Part shown: positions 62,766-64,000 of the stretch, piece by piece
How positions within the stretch are numbered: the first letter of the stretch is position 1
Layout of the letters: every line of letters starts with the position of its first letter
Assembly (NCBI RefSeq): GCF_009184425.1
Contig: NZ_WELG01000002.1
Location: 744,001-808,000, forward strand
From: Flagellimonas olearia
Lineage (GTDB): Bacteria; Bacteroidota; Bacteroidia; Flavobacteriales; Flavobacteriaceae
Direction: 5' to 3'
DNA: 64,000 bases
Notes under the pieces: generated by a model
Told to the model about the DNA's origin: nothing
The model's database searches: none
The model's input: the letters and a program-made list of their open reading frames with translations, nothing else
Position numbers and translations under genes: made by a program

Positions 62766-64000
62766 ATGGCCAAAGCAACCTCTGACGCACTTGGGAAAGA
62801 ACCCATCGGAAAATTATTGATCAAACAGGCCGTCCCTGCATCCATAGGCATTCTGGTGATGTCCTTGAACGTGCTGGTCGACTCCATCTTTGTGGGCAAT
62901 TGGATTGGCTCCATTGCCATTGCCGCCATTAATGTGGTGTTGCCTGTTTCCTTCTTTATTGCTGCTTTGGGAATGGCCATAGGTATTGGAGGTTCCAGTA
63001 TTGTGTCCCGAGCCTTGGGGGCCAACAACAAGGAAAAAGCCCTCAAGACTTTTGGAAACCAAATCACGCTGACCCTTTTGGTTACGGTGGTCATGGTGGC
63101 CTTGGGACTTTATTTTGTGGACACCTTGATACCGGCCTTTGGTGGCAAAGGTTCCATTTTTACCCCGGCCAAAATTTACTATACCATTATCCTGTATGGG
63201 GTCCCATTTTTGGCGCTTTGTATGATGGGAAATACCGTGATCAGGGCCGAAGGGAAACCCAAATTTGCCATGGTGGCCATGATCATCCCTTCGGTGGGGA
63301 ACCTGCTCATGGACTACATTTTTATCTATGTGTTTGATTGGGGCATGCACGGTGCCGCTTGGGCCACTACTGCTGGGTATTTAATGTGTTTTGGGTATAT
63401 TCTCTACTTCTTTCTATCAAAAAACTCCGAGTTAAAGATTAGTCTTTCCCATTTTGGGTTGGACAAATCCATTCTTCAAGAAATCAGCTCCCTAGGATTT
63501 GTGACCTTGGCGCGCCAGGCCGTGACCAGTATCACCTATCTGCTCATGAACAACATCCTCTTTAATTTGGGAGGGGAGGCCATGGTGGCGGTCTATGCCA
63601 TTATCGGCCGAATGCTCATGTTTGCCCTTTTTCCTGTTTTTGGGGTCACCCAAGGGTTTTTGCCCATTGCAGGCTTCAATTATGGGGCAGCACAATATAA
63701 TCGAGTGAAGGAATCCATTTACACGGCCATAAAGTATGCCGCTTTGGTGGCGACCCTGGTCTTTGTGGTCCTCATGGTTTTTCCGGTTGAGATAGCATCA
63801 CTTTTCCTGAGCAACAAACCCCATATGCCTGCAGAGGAATTGGCCACCAATGCGTTTGTGTTGCAGCACTCCCCTTTAGCCATGCGGTTGGTCTTTGCGG
63901 CTACGCCAATTATTGCCCTACAATTGATAGGTGCCGCGTATTTTCAAGCGGTGGGGAAGGCCATTCCAGCATTATTGCTCACACTTACTCGACAGGGCTT
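62766..64000 (+). CDS. MATE family efflux transporter, C-terminus cut by window end
   Basis: The frame from the ATG at 62766 is open for 411 codons to the window end. The product opens with GKLLIKQAVPASIGILVMSLNVLVDSIFVGNW, visible in pieces: IKQAVPASIGILV and LVDSIFVGNWIG. It has nine or ten membrane helices here and the MATE motifs GIGGSSIVSRALGANN, GNTVIRAEGKPKFAM and NYGAAQYNRVKE. MATE carriers expel cationic drugs or other compounds using Na+ or H+. The last helices are missing at the edge. It follows the DUF3050 gene by 57 bases. Confidence 0.92.
   Translation, partial: MAKATSDALGKEPIGKLLIKQAVPASIGILVMSLNVLVDSIFVGNWIGSIAIAAINVVLPVSFFIAALGMAIGIGGSSIVSRALGANNKEKALKTFGNQITLTLLVTVVMVALGLYFVDTLIPAFGGKGSIFTPAKIYYTIILYGVPFLALCMMGNTVIRAEGKPKFAMVAMIIPSVGNLLMDYIFIYVFDWGMHGAAWATTAGYLMCFGYILYFFLSKNSELKISLSHFGLDKSILQEISSLGFVTLARQAVTSITYLLMNNILFNLGGEAMVAVYAIIGRMLMFALFPVFGVTQGFLPIAGFNYGAAQYNRVKESIYTAIKYAALVATLVFVVLMVFPVEIASLFLSNKPHMPAEELATNAFVLQHSPLAMRLVFAATPIIALQLIGAAYFQAVGKAIPALLLTLTRQG

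Noticed and set aside
1-64000. CRISPR array, tRNA, rRNA, integrase or transposase genes
   Set aside because: No regularly spaced repeats, tRNA-like cloverleaf or such protein motifs were seen in the window.

Overview
The window is a chromosomal segment of a Bacteroidetes bacterium, almost certainly family Flavobacteriaceae. The evidence is a gldH gliding lipoprotein gene, a secreted protease with a type IX secretion (T9SS) tail, promoters of the TTG-N(17-23)-TAnnTTTG type, almost no Shine-Dalgarno sequences, a B-type (sdhCAB) succinate dehydrogenase, and the ricT-gldH-PBP1A and sufBCDSE-DUF59-DUF2480-DUF3078 gene orders. The style of the proteins and repeats fits the Muricauda/Allomuricauda group, but that narrower placement is inference. 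No rRNA, tRNA, CRISPR array, integrase or transposase was seen.

Layout. 1-8.5 kb: a partial lipoprotein, recA, trhO, a cadherin-like surface lipoprotein, then ricT, gldH and a class A penicillin-binding protein. 8.5-10.3 kb: scoA and scoB (CoA transferase), split by a four-helix-bundle gene enclosed in a 19-nt inverted repeat. 10.3-14.3 kb: a possible small-protein unit, an acetyltransferase, a divergent pair of small regulators, a methionine-type aminotransferase, a Vsr-like nuclease and a palindromic repeat cluster. 14.3-20.3 kb: sdhCAB, rimK and an aspartoacylase-like gene. 20.3-32.3 kb: membrane proteins, an aminopeptidase P, a ketopantoate reductase-like enzyme, a CPBP protease with the decayed tail of a second copy, PAP2, BrnQ, ThiL and two beta-propeller-like lipoproteins.

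32.3-41.3 kb is the SUF iron-sulfur operon (sufA-like, sufB, an unexpected metallo-beta-lactamase lipoprotein, sufC, sufD, sufS, sufE, DUF59, DUF2480). Palindromic repeats sit in two of its gaps, and a DUF3078 outer-membrane protein follows. 41.5-46.1 kb: hflX, a nuclease-family protein with a TTG start, and the T9SS subtilase. 46.2-56.9 kb is one long minus-strand run of overlapping or tightly spaced genes: hemA-hemC-hemD-hemE-(DUF6973-like)-hemF-phzF-hemB-serine hydrolase-CNNM transporter-ogt-exonuclease. An AraC-family regulator diverges from hemA, and its leader carries an iron-box-like palindrome. ThuA, a DUF1460 protein and MscS follow. hemH completes heme synthesis, then come a DUF3050 protein and a MATE transporter cut by the window end.

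SUF cluster assembly, the Fe-S and heme-containing succinate dehydrogenase and the near-complete C5 heme pathway form an iron/respiration theme across the window. The most unusual item is the IVS-like element between scoA and scoB. Its start and stop codons lie inside the two arms of the inverted repeat, as in 23S rRNA intervening sequences but here in a protein-coding operon.
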